Part shown: positions 16,287 through 25,462 of the stretch, one piece after another | How the letters are laid out: the number at the start of each line of letters is the position of its first letter | Numbering within the stretch: position 1 is the first letter of the stretch | Source: Paenibacillus allorhizosphaerae | Lineage (GTDB): Bacteria; Bacillota; Bacilli; Paenibacillales; NBRC-103111 | DNA: 64,000 bases | Direction: 5' to 3' | Assembly: GCF_910594985.1 (NCBI RefSeq) | Contig: NZ_CAJVCE010000008.1 | Span: 9,163 to 73,162, forward strand | Position numbers and translations under genes: made by a program | Notes under the pieces: model-generated | The model's input: the letters and a program-made list of their open reading frames with translations, nothing else | Database searches by the model: none | Told to the model about the DNA's origin: nothing

Positions 16287-17273
16287 ATGAAAATAACGAT
16301 TGCTATCGTCGGAGATCTGTTGATGAAGAGTGAAATCATATCCTCGGCCAAACAGCAGAGCGAATACAAGTTTGAACGAATTTTCAGCAAGGTAAAGCCT
16401 TTTTTAAACAAACATGATGTAACGATAGGTAATTTGGAGACGACGTTCTCCGGCACAAGGAAGCTTGGGGTAGTCCGAAAGTGTCCTACAGGCAATTGCC
16501 CGAATGAGCGTCGCAATCCGCACACCGGCCGTCCGGTATTCAATTGTCCCGACGAGCTTGCTGCTGCTCTTAAAAGCACTGGGTTTGATGTATTGACCAC
16601 AGCAAACAATCATTGTATGGACGGCGGAGCTGCCGGATTAAAGCGAACATTAGCCGTCCTCGATAAACACGGATTGAGGCATACCGGAACGTACCGTACA
16701 TTCGAGGAATCGAAGAGGTATTTAATTTTACATGTGAAGGGTGTTAAAATTGGGGTTTTAAGCTATACGTCGGGAACGAACTCCATTTCTGTACCGCACC
16801 GGTGGATGGTCAATTGCATCAATCCAAATAAGATGGCATCGGATATTCGTAGATTGAAAGACAAGACGGATTTTATAATCGCGTACTTGCATTTCGGGAA
16901 AGAGTATCGCTCGTCGCCAACCCATAAACAAAAACAGTTGATACATTTTTTATTCAAACAAGGAGTTAACGTCGTCTTGGGCGCACATCCTCACGTGCTC
17001 CACCCGGTTAGCGTAAGTCAGGAGCGGGACATCCAAGGTCAACTGAGGCGACGAGTCGCCGCATCGTCTCTAGGCAATTTTGTGTCTACGCGCTTGAGAA
17101 ACGATAAGAATACTATACGGGGAAAAATTTTGATCCTGACCCTAAAGAAACAGCAGGGAGGGGTAACCGATGTAACCAAAGTGGAGCACATGCCTACAAT
17201 TGTCGAACAGACAGTTAGAAAAATGGGGACTTTCTATAGAGTTGTGCCTGATCGAAGTCGCGATAATGCTTGA
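16287..17273 (+). CDS. CapA-family (polyglutamate capsule-type) metallophosphatase-like protein, 328 aa
   Basis: The protein begins directly with the CapA core (ITIAIVGDLLMKSEI). It carries GNLETTF, TANNHCMDGG, AYLHFGKEY and NVVLGAHPHVLHPV, the metal-binding motifs of the CapA/PgsA metallophosphoesterase-like fold. Capsule CapA proteins are membrane-anchored and act in poly-gamma-glutamate synthesis or export. This one has no signal peptide or membrane helix, so it is probably cytoplasmic and may have another role. No capB or capC neighbours are present. GGGGTGG precedes the ATG. A terminator lies at 17422. Divergent from the YheC/D gene. Confidence 0.8.
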   Translation: MKITIAIVGDLLMKSEIISSAKQQSEYKFERIFSKVKPFLNKHDVTIGNLETTFSGTRKLGVVRKCPTGNCPNERRNPHTGRPVFNCPDELAAALKSTGFDVLTTANNHCMDGGAAGLKRTLAVLDKHGLRHTGTYRTFEESKRYLILHVKGVKIGVLSYTSGTNSISVPHRWMVNCINPNKMASDIRRLKDKTDFIIAYLHFGKEYRSSPTHKQKQLIHFLFKQGVNVVLGAHPHVLHPVSVSQERDIQGQLRRRVAASSLGNFVSTRLRNDKNTIRGKILILTLKKQQGGVTDVTKVEHMPTIVEQTVRKMGTFYRVVPDRSRDNA

Positions 17274-17421
17274 TCTCAGCTGTGCTCACTGGGATAAATT
17301 TATGAACTTCGAATCACCAAGACGAATTGAAGAATTTTGTGATGGAAAAATCATAATTAATTCTCAACAATCAAGTTAAAATTCTGCGGAATAGCTGATA
17401 ACAGGGATATGCTTAATTTCT

Positions 17422-17448
17422 TGGCTGCCATCAGGCAGCCATTTTTTT
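17422..17448 (+). terminator. Rho-independent terminator
   Basis: TGGCTGCC (17422-17429) pairs with GGCAGCCA (17434-17441), followed by seven T residues. It lies 150 nt after the CapA-like gene. Confidence 0.8.
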
Positions 17449-17697
17449 GTAAATTTACAATTACCGTAATTTTATAGAACAGATATCATAAGAAACGACA
17501 AAATTAATTCCAGAAGGCGGCATTTCTTATTTACAAAACGGTTCGATATATCGCTTGAAAACCGACAAAACAAGTTACAGTTCACACTGTGTTGTTGTGC
17601 AACGGAAAATTAGTGAAATTTATTTCAAATGAATTGAAGTGGGTTGAACTTTGTCGTAAAATAATAATTAATCAAATTGATTTATTAATTTGAGTTG

Positions 17698-17859
17698 ATG
17701 CAGGAAGCGGATGCGATGACCGAAACGAACAGAATGGCGGGGGGATCGCTTATCGGTTTGAACATGATGAGGAGGAAGGGGTACAAAGTTCGTCGTAGAA
17801 GCCGCCGACCGGAAAGGAAATCCGGCCGTTCCGGCAGCAGTCTAGAGCTTTTACGGTGA
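17698..17859 (+). CDS. Possible 53-aa basic ORF, unknown
   Basis: The open frame contains GGSLIGLNMMRRKGYKVRRR and ends SGSSLELLR. It is very basic with no clear ribosome site and no recognised family. It lies 84 nt ahead of the lipoprotein gene and could be leader sequence rather than a gene. The AT-rich stretch 17449-17697 shows nothing else I can name. Confidence 0.2.
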   Translation: MQEADAMTETNRMAGGSLIGLNMMRRKGYKVRRRSRRPERKSGRSGSSLELLR

Positions 17860-17942
17860 GAAAAGAAACATCATAGAGCATAGCAATGTACCGCGGTATT
17901 TTCATGATGCAATCATTATTAATCGTAAAGGGTGAAATTATC

Positions 17943-19283
17943 ATGATGAACAAGAAACGTTTCACGATCACGCTGACCGCCACGCTCGCTGTTGCGATCA
18001 CGGTAGCAGGCTGCGGCAAGACGGATCAGCCGAAGGCGACCGATGCCGGGACCAAACCGGGCAAGGCGGAAGAACTTGTCATTACGGAGCCGGTGACGGT
18101 CAAGCTTTACTCTCACTATGCAGCCATCAACACGCCGGCTGATGTGGATGCACTGTTTGGTACCATCAAGAAAAAGCATCCGAACATTACGATCGAGCTC
18201 ATTAAAGGCACCACGCTGGACAAAATGATTTCCGCCGGCGAAGTGCCGGATTTGATCGCGACGTCACATTTTTATATGGGCGGGCTGCTTCCGCTTGAAG
18301 TGGGCAGCGACATGAACGATTTCGTGAAAAAATACGACGTTGATCTGAACCGCTTCGAGCCGCAGGCCATTAACGCCATTAAGATGTACGGCAAAAAAGG
18401 CGAGCTCTTCGGCATTCCTTATACGCTGAACTACGGTGTACTAGCATACAACAAAGACATCTTCGACCGATTCGGCGTGCCTTACCCGAAAGACGGCATG
18501 ACGTGGGAAGAGACGATCGACTTGGCTGCCAAAGTCACCCGCATGGATAACGGCAACCAGTACATCGGACTTGATCCGGGCTCCGAGCGGACGTTTGCCC
18601 GCGGCTATTCACTCGGCACGATCGACAAGAATGGCAAGCCTGCTTTTGATTCGGACGGCTACCGCAAAGTATTCAATCTATTGGAAAAGATGTACAACAT
18701 TCCGGGATATATTGGACCAGGAAATAAATGGCAGTACGGCATCGACTATTTCCTGAAGGATCAGAAGCTTGCGATGATGCAAACGTGGCTCGCAGCTCTG
18801 ACAAGCCGTCTGCCGCAGCTGAACGAGCCAGGCAAGGGCTTTAACTGGGACGTTGCCGGTCACCCTGTATTTAGCGATAAGCCGGGGCTCGGCAGAGAGC
18901 TCACGTTCCAGTCCTTTATGGTGCCGCCTACCGCCAAAAATAAGGAAGCGGCGTATCGGATCATTCTGACGATGATCAGCGACGAGTCGCAAGCGGAGAT
19001 GAACAGAGGCAACAACCTGACCATCCTGAATAATGAAGAAATGAAGAAGCAGTTTGCCTCCAGCACCGATATTTATAAGGGCAAAAACCTTCCGGGCGTA
19101 TTCAAGGTGAAGCCGGCGCAGGCTCCGATTCCGTCTCCGGAGTACGACGAAGAGAACTATAAGTTTTTGAGAGAGTCGCTGCTCGATATGATCTTGAACA
19201 AAAGAGACGTCAACACCGTTCTTCGTACGGCGCAGGAGAAATCGGAGAAATACATTCAATCCGAGCAGGCTCGGAATAAATAA
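17943..19283 (+). CDS. ABC sugar-type substrate-binding lipoprotein, 446 aa
   Basis: A lipoprotein signal (MNKKRFTITLTATLAVA) runs to the lipobox TVAGC, so the mature protein should be lipid-anchored outside the membrane. The body follows family-1 extracellular solute-binding proteins (DALFGTIKKKHPNITIELI, then AYNKDIFDRFGVPYPKDGM). These capture oligosaccharides for an ABC importer. No permease or ATPase gene lies nearby, so it must use components encoded elsewhere or serve as a sensor. AAAGGGTGA at 17928-17936 supports the ATG at 17943 (17946 also possible) rather than the longer frame from 17886. It resembles the lipoprotein at 23802 (both have FDR..PYPKDG.TWEE). The SGNH hydrolase follows 50 nt later, probably in the same operon. 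Confidence 0.85.
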   Translation: MMNKKRFTITLTATLAVAITVAGCGKTDQPKATDAGTKPGKAEELVITEPVTVKLYSHYAAINTPADVDALFGTIKKKHPNITIELIKGTTLDKMISAGEVPDLIATSHFYMGGLLPLEVGSDMNDFVKKYDVDLNRFEPQAINAIKMYGKKGELFGIPYTLNYGVLAYNKDIFDRFGVPYPKDGMTWEETIDLAAKVTRMDNGNQYIGLDPGSERTFARGYSLGTIDKNGKPAFDSDGYRKVFNLLEKMYNIPGYIGPGNKWQYGIDYFLKDQKLAMMQTWLAALTSRLPQLNEPGKGFNWDVAGHPVFSDKPGLGRELTFQSFMVPPTAKNKEAAYRIILTMISDESQAEMNRGNNLTILNNEEMKKQFASSTDIYKGKNLPGVFKVKPAQAPIPSPEYDEENYKFLRESLLDMILNKRDVNTVLRTAQEKSEKYIQSEQARNK

Positions 19284-19333
19284 AAATTCATAGATTGCGG
19301 TTGATGCAAAATGTTTATGGAAGGATTGGTAAT

Positions 19334-20443
19334 GTGGAAAAAAGAGAGAAGGACCCGATAGAGCTGTACGATCCCGGAATGCGTCCCAATGAAAAGTTCG
19401 ATGGCTCGATTCGTTGGTATTCCCCTATGGATCAGCCTTTTCAGATTTCCGGGTTGGCTTGGTTTGAGCAAGAAAGAATCTATCGCAGATTGCCGACTTT
19501 GCCGCTCGGAGCCGTGCCGGAAGCCGTCGATCGCTTAGCCAATCATACAGCAGGAGGACAAATCCGGTTTCAGTCGGACTCCACTTCTCTATCGGTAAGG
19601 GTGAAGCTGAAAGGCAAAGCCAATATGGTCCATATGCCGGCAACCGGACAATGCGGCGTCGATTGCTACGTGGGTTCTCCCGACACCCTCCTTCCCTTGC
19701 GATACGGCAACACAACGAAATATGATCTCACTCTCACCGAGTACGAATGTGCGTTATTTACCAATTGGAATGCTTCGATGCGTAATATCGTCTTAAACTT
19801 GCCGCTCTATCAAGGGGTGGAGGAGATATGGATCGGTTTGGATGAGGGCGCGGCCGTAACGGCTCCCCCCAGCTACGCTTCCGGGAAAAAAGTAGTCATC
19901 TACGGAACCTCGATTACGCAAGGCGGCTGCGCTTCGCGGCCTGGCATGGCTTATACGAACATCTTGAGCCGAAGAATTCCGCTGGAATTTATTAATCTTG
20001 GTTTCTCTGGAAGCGGCAAGGGAGAGCCGGAGGTTGCCGAAATCATTTCGCAGATTCATGACCCTGCGTGTATGGTCATTGATTATGAAGGCAATTGCGT
20101 GAGCACCGAACTTTTCCGTAAGACACTTCCGGAATTTATTAGAATTTATAGAGAAGCTCATCCGGTAACACCAATCTTGGTTGTCTCACGAATTCGTTAC
20201 GCGCGTGAGGAGCTGACCCCACACTTGCACGAGGCCAGAATGGAACGCAAGCGTTTCGAACAGTCTCTCGTTAACAAGTTGCGGGAGCAAGGTGACTTGA
20301 ATATTTATTTCTTCGACGGCTCCGGATCGCTCGGTAATGAAGATTTCTTCGAATGCACAGTAGACGGCTCGCATCCAACGGATCTTGGTTTTCTTCGGAT
20401 GGCGGACGCAATGGAGCCAGTTCTAAAAACACTACTTTTATAA
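19334..20443 (+). CDS. SGNH/GDSL hydrolase with GxDLY-type N-terminal domain, 369 aa
   Basis: An N-terminal beta domain carries GVDCYVG, matching the GxDLY motif of the two-domain SGNH family (Lipase_GDSL_3). The C-terminal hydrolase has nucleophile Ser193 in IYGTSITQGG, an oxyanion glycine in LGFSGSGKGEPEV, Asn in DYEGNCV, and the Asp-His pair in VDGSHPTDLGF. These enzymes remove acyl groups from sugars or glycans; no signal peptide is seen, so it is probably cytoplasmic. The GTG at 19334 is chosen because GGAAGG lies about 10 nt upstream; an upstream TTG at 19295 is the alternative. It follows the substrate-binding lipoprotein by 50 nt and likely deacylates the imported glycan. Confidence 0.8.
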   Translation: MEKREKDPIELYDPGMRPNEKFDGSIRWYSPMDQPFQISGLAWFEQERIYRRLPTLPLGAVPEAVDRLANHTAGGQIRFQSDSTSLSVRVKLKGKANMVHMPATGQCGVDCYVGSPDTLLPLRYGNTTKYDLTLTEYECALFTNWNASMRNIVLNLPLYQGVEEIWIGLDEGAAVTAPPSYASGKKVVIYGTSITQGGCASRPGMAYTNILSRRIPLEFINLGFSGSGKGEPEVAEIISQIHDPACMVIDYEGNCVSTELFRKTLPEFIRIYREAHPVTPILVVSRIRYAREELTPHLHEARMERKRFEQSLVNKLREQGDLNIYFFDGSGSLGNEDFFECTVDGSHPTDLGFLRMADAMEPVLKTLLL

Positions 20444-20463
20444 AATCTACATAGCGCACAATC

Positions 20464-20490
20464 AAGCCGGCAGCGATTCGCAGCCGGCTT
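20464..20490 (+). terminator. Probable terminator after the SGNH hydrolase
   Basis: AAGCCGGC (20464-20471) pairs with GCCGGCTT (20483-20490). A weak T-rich stretch follows a few bases later. It lies 20 nt after the stop codon. Confidence 0.6.
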
Positions 20491-20699
20491 GCCGTGATTT
20501 TAATACGACTTTCCAAGCGTGGCGTAGACCTCGCACCAGCAGTACATTTCCAAAGCGATTCTCCATAGAGGGAGTTTTTTGAATCAATTATTAAGGAAAT
20601 CTGGCGTTTTCGATGTAATGATTGGGGTTATTCAAGAGAGCAATCTGAAAGAAATCAATGCATTATTTATTTGCTAAGATTGAAAAGAGGAGTTGATCA

Positions 20700-20762
20700 A
20701 TGATGACTGTAAAACTTACCCCTTATATAAATATGGAAATGAATGTAGGGGAAGCTACTTAA
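20700..20762 (+). pseudogene. Truncated PhnB/VOC-like N-terminus (20 aa)
   Basis: AGAGGAG lies ahead of ATGATG. The peptide MTVKLTPYINMEMNVGEAT looks like the start of a PhnB-type VOC protein (KLTPYI...EA) and then hits a TAA at 20760-20762. PhnB-like and SRPBCC genes are often adjacent, which fits the intact SRPBCC gene 50 nt downstream. Confidence 0.5.
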
Positions 20763-20812
20763 TGATATAGGTTCCAACAAGTCAAAATCAAATTTATTTT
20801 GGAGGGATGGAC

Positions 20813-21286
20813 ATGAACCAAAACGACGCAACAAACAAAAGCGCAACGCAAGTAGGTGAACGCGAGATTGTGATCACCCGCGTATTTGATGCTCCACGCG
20901 ATCTTGTGTTTGATGCTTGGACGAAAGAGGAGCACCTGTCGAAGTGGTGGGGACCTCGAGGTTTTACGACGACTTTTCAGAAGTTTGATATGAAACCGGG
21001 CGGAACATGGCAGTTTATCATGCACGGTCCTGATGGCGTTGATTTTCCAAACACCAACGTTTTTGTCGAGGTCGTTAAACCCGAGCGAATCGTCATCAAA
21101 CATGCTGTGTTTCCCCATTTTCTTGCGACAGCAATCTTTGAGGATCTGGATGGTAAGAGCAAGCTCACTTATAGCACAGTTTTTGAAGAAGATGCCGCTG
21201 TATTCGATAAGGTGAAAACATATGCCGTCCCAGGTGCCGAACAGACCATGGATCGTCTTGAGGAGCATCTGGCCAGTATGTCTTAA
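20813..21286 (+). CDS. SRPBCC/AHSA1-type protein, 157 aa
   Basis: The sequence REIVITRVFDAPRDLVFDAW, followed by WTKEEHLSKWWGPRGFTTT and a C-terminal EQTMDRLEEHLA, is characteristic of the AHSA1 branch of the SRPBCC (START-like) fold, a helix-grip ligand-binding domain. The molecular role of bacterial members is mostly undetermined. GGAGGG at 20801-20806 gives best spacing to the ATG at 20813; the ATG at 20807 is too close. The gene is downstream of a PhnB-like remnant, which suggests a formerly two-gene unit. Confidence 0.8.
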   Translation: MNQNDATNKSATQVGEREIVITRVFDAPRDLVFDAWTKEEHLSKWWGPRGFTTTFQKFDMKPGGTWQFIMHGPDGVDFPNTNVFVEVVKPERIVIKHAVFPHFLATAIFEDLDGKSKLTYSTVFEEDAAVFDKVKTYAVPGAEQTMDRLEEHLASMS

Positions 21287-21362
21287 TATTGTCTAGAAAC
21301 ACCTGCCCCCCGCTTTTTGCTGCTCTATTGAATGGGTGCCAGCCTGCTGTACAAGTTCCGTT

Positions 21363-22232
21363 CTAAGGTCTGCCCCATTCCATCATTTTTTTCCGGAATT
21401 CGTTCGGGGAGCACTGGTTGAATCGCCGGAAAATTTTATAAAAATGCCCCATATTCTCCATCCCGATCAATTCCGCCACCTGCTCGTTGCTGATATCCTC
21501 CGTCAATAAGATCCGCTCCGCCATCTTGATCCGCCGGTCATTCACGTAATCGACAAATGACATGCCCGTCACTTTTTTGAAGCATTTTATAAAATGATGA
21601 TAGCTGATGTTAGCGATCGCGCAGGCATCCTTGATTTCAAGTTTGCGGTTCAAATTTTGCTCGATAAAATCAAGTACCGGTTTGAGGCGATTGAATTCCT
21701 TTTGATCGTGAATCTGAAGTATATTGCGTGTATCGCTGCGCAGAAGCGTAAGAAAGATTTGGCGTATATGCATGCTGATAGCCAATTCGTAGCCGGATTG
21801 TTTGTCAGATGCTTCTTTGTATATATGTTCGATGGACTGGATGACCGCTTGTTTGGCCGCGGCATTTTCGGCGAAAATGTAATTCAACTTACTAAGCGGC
21901 AAGTTCATTCTCAGAAAAAATTTGATGTACTGTGCATTTGCCGGATCAATGTACTGCTGGAAGTCGAACTGAAAGACGAAATATTTCACAAGGCGGGAAT
22001 AGTCTTGGTGCAGCTCGTTGGAACCGATAATAACAAGATCTCCCTGCATTAGCGGGTACATTTCCTTATCGATGTAAACATCAAGCCCGCCTTCCAATAT
22101 GTACAGCATCTCGATTTGTTTATGGCAGTGCCAAAAGTTCAAATAACCGTCAGGTTTTTGATGGAGGAATATGCGCATCGGAACTAGCGGGTTCTCGTAT
22201 CTCAGCTTTTCATGAAGAATCGGAAAGTTCAT
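21363..22232 (-). CDS. AraC-family transcriptional regulator, 289 aa
   Basis: An N-terminal cupin-like sensor domain (FWHCHKQIEMLYILEGGLDV with later GDLVIIGSNELHQ) is followed by a C-terminal AraC DNA-binding domain with two helix-turn-helix motifs (KDACAIANISYHHFIKCF, then EQVAELIGMENMGHFYKIF). It is expected to sense a sugar and control nearby transport or glycosidase genes. The ATG at 22232 has GGAGGAGG 6 nt upstream; the longer frame to 22265 is less likely. It is divergent from the phosphodiester glycosidase and substrate-binding genes at 22450-25145 and lies next to the 17943 cluster, so these are its probable targets. Confidence 0.87.
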   Translation of the reverse strand: MNFPILHEKLRYENPLVPMRIFLHQKPDGYLNFWHCHKQIEMLYILEGGLDVYIDKEMYPLMQGDLVIIGSNELHQDYSRLVKYFVFQFDFQQYIDPANAQYIKFFLRMNLPLSKLNYIFAENAAAKQAVIQSIEHIYKEASDKQSGYELAISMHIRQIFLTLLRSDTRNILQIHDQKEFNRLKPVLDFIEQNLNRKLEIKDACAIANISYHHFIKCFKKVTGMSFVDYVNDRRIKMAERILLTEDISNEQVAELIGMENMGHFYKIFRRFNQCSPNEFRKKMMEWGRP

Positions 22233-22449
22233 ATTCATCCTCCTCCCATACTTCGAAATTCGCAAAATCGCGTACGATTAAAACTAAAATGCGACTAGTC
22301 CTGTTTCCATAATAATGATTTACTACATATTATAAACATTCCGGTACCGACATAGAAGATCAATCAAGCAAAAGGGGGGATGACCAGGTAAAACGCAGCT
22401 TATCCCGGTTTTCCTTCCATATTTTTTAAAGAGAAAGGTGAGGATGTCC

Positions 22450-23775
22450 ATGCTGTCCACGCTTCGATTACATAAGCGTTTCATAATGCCAGCTGCTGTT
22501 GTATTCCTATCGGGGATCTTTTTGACCGTTTCGTTGACGTATGACCGGGCTTATAGTAAAACGAACCAAGAAAACTCGCTTTCGGATCAGTTTCTTGTCA
22601 CGTTAGGAGCAAATTACGAAAGAAAAACGGTAGAATTCGATACGATGTTCCGTTTTCGCGACAAATCGCAGCCGGATAACGGCCAGAAAAAAGGGCACAT
22701 CCAAGAAGGCAGCAGCATTACGAATGTCATTAACAGCATGAAAATTGATACAAATCAACCTCAGATTAAACTGGAAGTTGTTTCACCGGGCGGGATTGTT
22801 GCAGCGAAAGATACGGTTACGAATATGGCGCTGCAAAACGATCGTGAAGGCCACAGGGTGATCGCCGGCTTCAATGCGGACTTTTTTGACGTACCGACGG
22901 GGGTCCCTTTGGGAGTACAAGTAACCGACGGCGAGGTGATGACGTCGCCGGTCGGGAATACAAGCACAAATCTTGCGATCATGGAGAACGGTTCTTTCCG
23001 ACTCGGCGGCGGCATAGCCGTTCGTTCATCGCTCCAAGCGGAAGACGGAGCGTCACTCGAGCTCAGCGGCGTCAATAAAATCAGAACGACCAGCCTTACG
23101 AATCACGCCTTTCTCATGACCGAGCGGTTCGGAAGCAAGACGATGTCTGCGGGGACGAAGGGGGTGGAGGTCGTAATTCGTCCGTCCGAACCGAATGTGA
23201 AGCTGCGGCCGGGCCAAATGGTTCAAGGTGTTGTCGAAGCGGTTTATACTACAGTGAATAATAATATTCCTAAAGGAAAATTCGTCCTGACGGCAAGCGG
23301 AAGCAAGTCGGACTGGGTCAAACAACATGCCGGTGTAGGGAAAACCGTATCATTCCAAATCGATTTCGGCAGCGAACTGAATAATGCCCGGTATATGATG
23401 GGAGGGGCGAATCATCCGAACGCGATGGTTTTGCTGGAGAACGGGAAGCTGACGAAAGAAGTAACAGATATCCTGAACGCGCGGATATTGGATCATCACC
23501 CGAGAACAATACTTGCCTCAAAGGGATCGGACTTGTACGTCTTTGAGTTTGACGGGCGGCAGGAAGGTTATTCGGACGGCTTGTCTTATCTGGAGGGAGC
23601 CGTGTATATGCAGTCGTTAGGCATGGAGCAGGCGATTAATATCGACGGAGGCGGATCTTCTACCTTTGTTGTCCGCAAACCGGGAGAAACTGGGCTGACG
23701 GTCATGAACCGGCCTTCTGACGGAGAAGAGCGGCCGATCGGCAACGCGCTGATCGTTGTTTCTACCACTCCATGA
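22450..23775 (+). CDS. Exported phosphodiester glycosidase (NAGPA-domain) protein, 441 aa
   Basis: A signal or anchor segment (FIMPAAVVFLSGIFLTVSL) starts the protein. The C-terminal half carries the NAGPA/phosphodiester glycosidase pattern: GFNADFFDVPTGVPLGVQV, HPRTILASKG, MEQAINIDGGGSSTFVV and RPIGNALIVV. Members split sugar phosphodiesters such as GlcNAc-phosphate-linked groups; the substrate here is unknown. AAGGTGAGG (22435-22443) fits the ATG at 22450, with 22444 as alternative. The stop overlaps the open frame of the next lipoprotein gene, whose own start is 27 nt later, so the two are likely co-transcribed. Divergent from the AraC regulator. Confidence 0.82.
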   Translation: MLSTLRLHKRFIMPAAVVFLSGIFLTVSLTYDRAYSKTNQENSLSDQFLVTLGANYERKTVEFDTMFRFRDKSQPDNGQKKGHIQEGSSITNVINSMKIDTNQPQIKLEVVSPGGIVAAKDTVTNMALQNDREGHRVIAGFNADFFDVPTGVPLGVQVTDGEVMTSPVGNTSTNLAIMENGSFRLGGGIAVRSSLQAEDGASLELSGVNKIRTTSLTNHAFLMTERFGSKTMSAGTKGVEVVIRPSEPNVKLRPGQMVQGVVEAVYTTVNNNIPKGKFVLTASGSKSDWVKQHAGVGKTVSFQIDFGSELNNARYMMGGANHPNAMVLLENGKLTKEVTDILNARILDHHPRTILASKGSDLYVFEFDGRQEGYSDGLSYLEGAVYMQSLGMEQAINIDGGGSSTFVVRKPGETGLTVMNRPSDGEERPIGNALIVVSTTP

Positions 23776-23801
23776 TTGATTTGATGAGGGGGGCGCTTTG
23801 G

Positions 23802-25145
23802 ATGATTCGCAGTCATGCAAGATCAAGGTCGATTTACTTGTTTTCCATCATGCTTGCTTTCCTCGCGGGGTGCAGCTCCGGTCAAACGAACGAACCGGGC
23901 AGTATGCCGAAAGCGGCGGGTGAGACGACAGCGCTGTCCGGCAAAAAACAAATAGCGGACGGCAAGCCGGTTACAATGAAAGTGTTTCAATCCAATGCAG
24001 GCATTACAGATCAGGAGTTTCAGGAACTTTTTGCCCTACCCGTCAAAAAGAAATATCCGAACGTCATACTGGAAATGGTACGGAGCGGAAAAGGGACGAC
24101 GATTCAAGATTTGATCAGCACGAATAACGTTCCAGACCTCATCTATACGACTTCGCTGGATATGACGCAGTTTGTTTTGCTGGAAGTACTGGCCGATCTG
24201 AATGAATTGGTACGTAAATCAAATTTTGACCTGAATCAATTCGAGAAAAATCCGATCGATTCCATCAAGCTTTATTCCGATCGCGGCCAGCTGTTTGCGC
24301 TTCCGCTGCGGCTCAATTGGAATGTTCTGTACTATAACAAAGCGATTTTTGACCGGGTTGCGCTTCCTTATCCGAAAGACGGCATTACGTGGGAAGAGGT
24401 CATCGATACCGGACGGAAAATTGCTGCCAAGGACCCTAGCTATTTGACTGTCGATCCTAACGGTCTGCGGCTTGTCGCACAAAATATGCTGGTTCCATTC
24501 GTAGATCCGAAAACCGATAAATCAACCGTATCGTCCGACGAGTGGAAATATCTTTTCGACCTGTTTCAATCGATTGAGAACATTCCGGACAACAAGAAAT
24601 CAAAGAAAGGCGTAGACGGTTTCGAGAAAGATCAGACGATTGCGATGTATGGCTCGTCCGGCGGGCGATTGGCCGAGTTTGAAGATCTGTTACAGCAGGG
24701 GAAAATGCCTGACTGGGACATGGTGACTTATCCGATTCGCAAAGACGCTTCCACGAAGGAACAAGTAACGCAAGCCCATATACTCGCGGTATCCTCCATG
24801 TCCAAAAACAAAGAGGATGCTTTCGAGATCGTCTCGTTCCTCACTACGAATCGGGAAGCGCAGGAAATCATAGCCCGAAACGGTTTTTTGCCGGCGCTAA
24901 AAGACCCTCAGCTGAAAGAACTGTTCGGTAAAAATCTAAAATCGCTTCAGGGTAAAAACATTCAGGCGGTCTATAAAAACAATTACGGTTCGATGGCCAA
25001 ACCGACGAAGTACGATGATATCGTAAAGACGGCAAACCAGAACGCTTTTAACAAAATGATTAAAGAGAAGCTGGATCGGAACACGGCGGTTCGTATCGCT
25101 CAGGAGGAAGCCGACAAGGCAATTGCCGGCGAAAAAATGAAGTGA
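23802..25145 (+). CDS. ABC sugar-type substrate-binding lipoprotein, 447 aa
   Basis: The signal peptide ends in lipobox FLAGCSS, so the protein is a membrane-anchored lipoprotein. The body matches family-1 solute-binding proteins and the lipoprotein at 17943 (YYNKAIFDRVALPYPKDGI, then TWEEVIDTG). AGGGGGG lies 11 nt before the ATG at 23802; the frame extends back to 23772 but overlaps the upstream stop. It is probably in one operon with the phosphodiester glycosidase. No permease or ATPase genes are in the window. A strong terminator follows at 25170. Confidence 0.85.
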   Translation: MIRSHARSRSIYLFSIMLAFLAGCSSGQTNEPGSMPKAAGETTALSGKKQIADGKPVTMKVFQSNAGITDQEFQELFALPVKKKYPNVILEMVRSGKGTTIQDLISTNNVPDLIYTTSLDMTQFVLLEVLADLNELVRKSNFDLNQFEKNPIDSIKLYSDRGQLFALPLRLNWNVLYYNKAIFDRVALPYPKDGITWEEVIDTGRKIAAKDPSYLTVDPNGLRLVAQNMLVPFVDPKTDKSTVSSDEWKYLFDLFQSIENIPDNKKSKKGVDGFEKDQTIAMYGSSGGRLAEFEDLLQQGKMPDWDMVTYPIRKDASTKEQVTQAHILAVSSMSKNKEDAFEIVSFLTTNREAQEIIARNGFLPALKDPQLKELFGKNLKSLQGKNIQAVYKNNYGSMAKPTKYDDIVKTANQNAFNKMIKEKLDRNTAVRIAQEEADKAIAGEKMK

Positions 25146-25169
25146 TCTTATCGTTGGCAGCGATTATTG

Positions 25170-25196
25170 TACCCCGAAATATTCGGGGTATTTTAT
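25170..25196 (+). terminator. Rho-independent terminator
   Basis: TACCCCGAA (25170-25178) pairs with TTCGGGGTA (25182-25190), followed by TTTTATTT. It lies 25 nt after the lipoprotein stop. The stretch 25197-25440 contains no gene I can support. Confidence 0.85.
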
Positions 25197-25462
25197 TTGA
25201 CCGGACATACAAAAATGGACGCCCGCTTTTTTCGAATTATCGCCTAGGCGGTGCCCCGTCAGGGGCATGGATGGAAAGTACTGAAAAAGGGCCGAAGCTT
25301 TGCGCTGAGTCCTTACAGTGATCCGGGTGAAAACATGGCAGCTTTAATTATATTAAGGGCTGGGAAAAGTTCGCGATATTGCCTGCACTGTTGATGCTCC
25401 GTTACAATAGAAGTTGGGATGGAACCATTTAGCAATAATTTTCACTTGAGAGGATGAGGACT

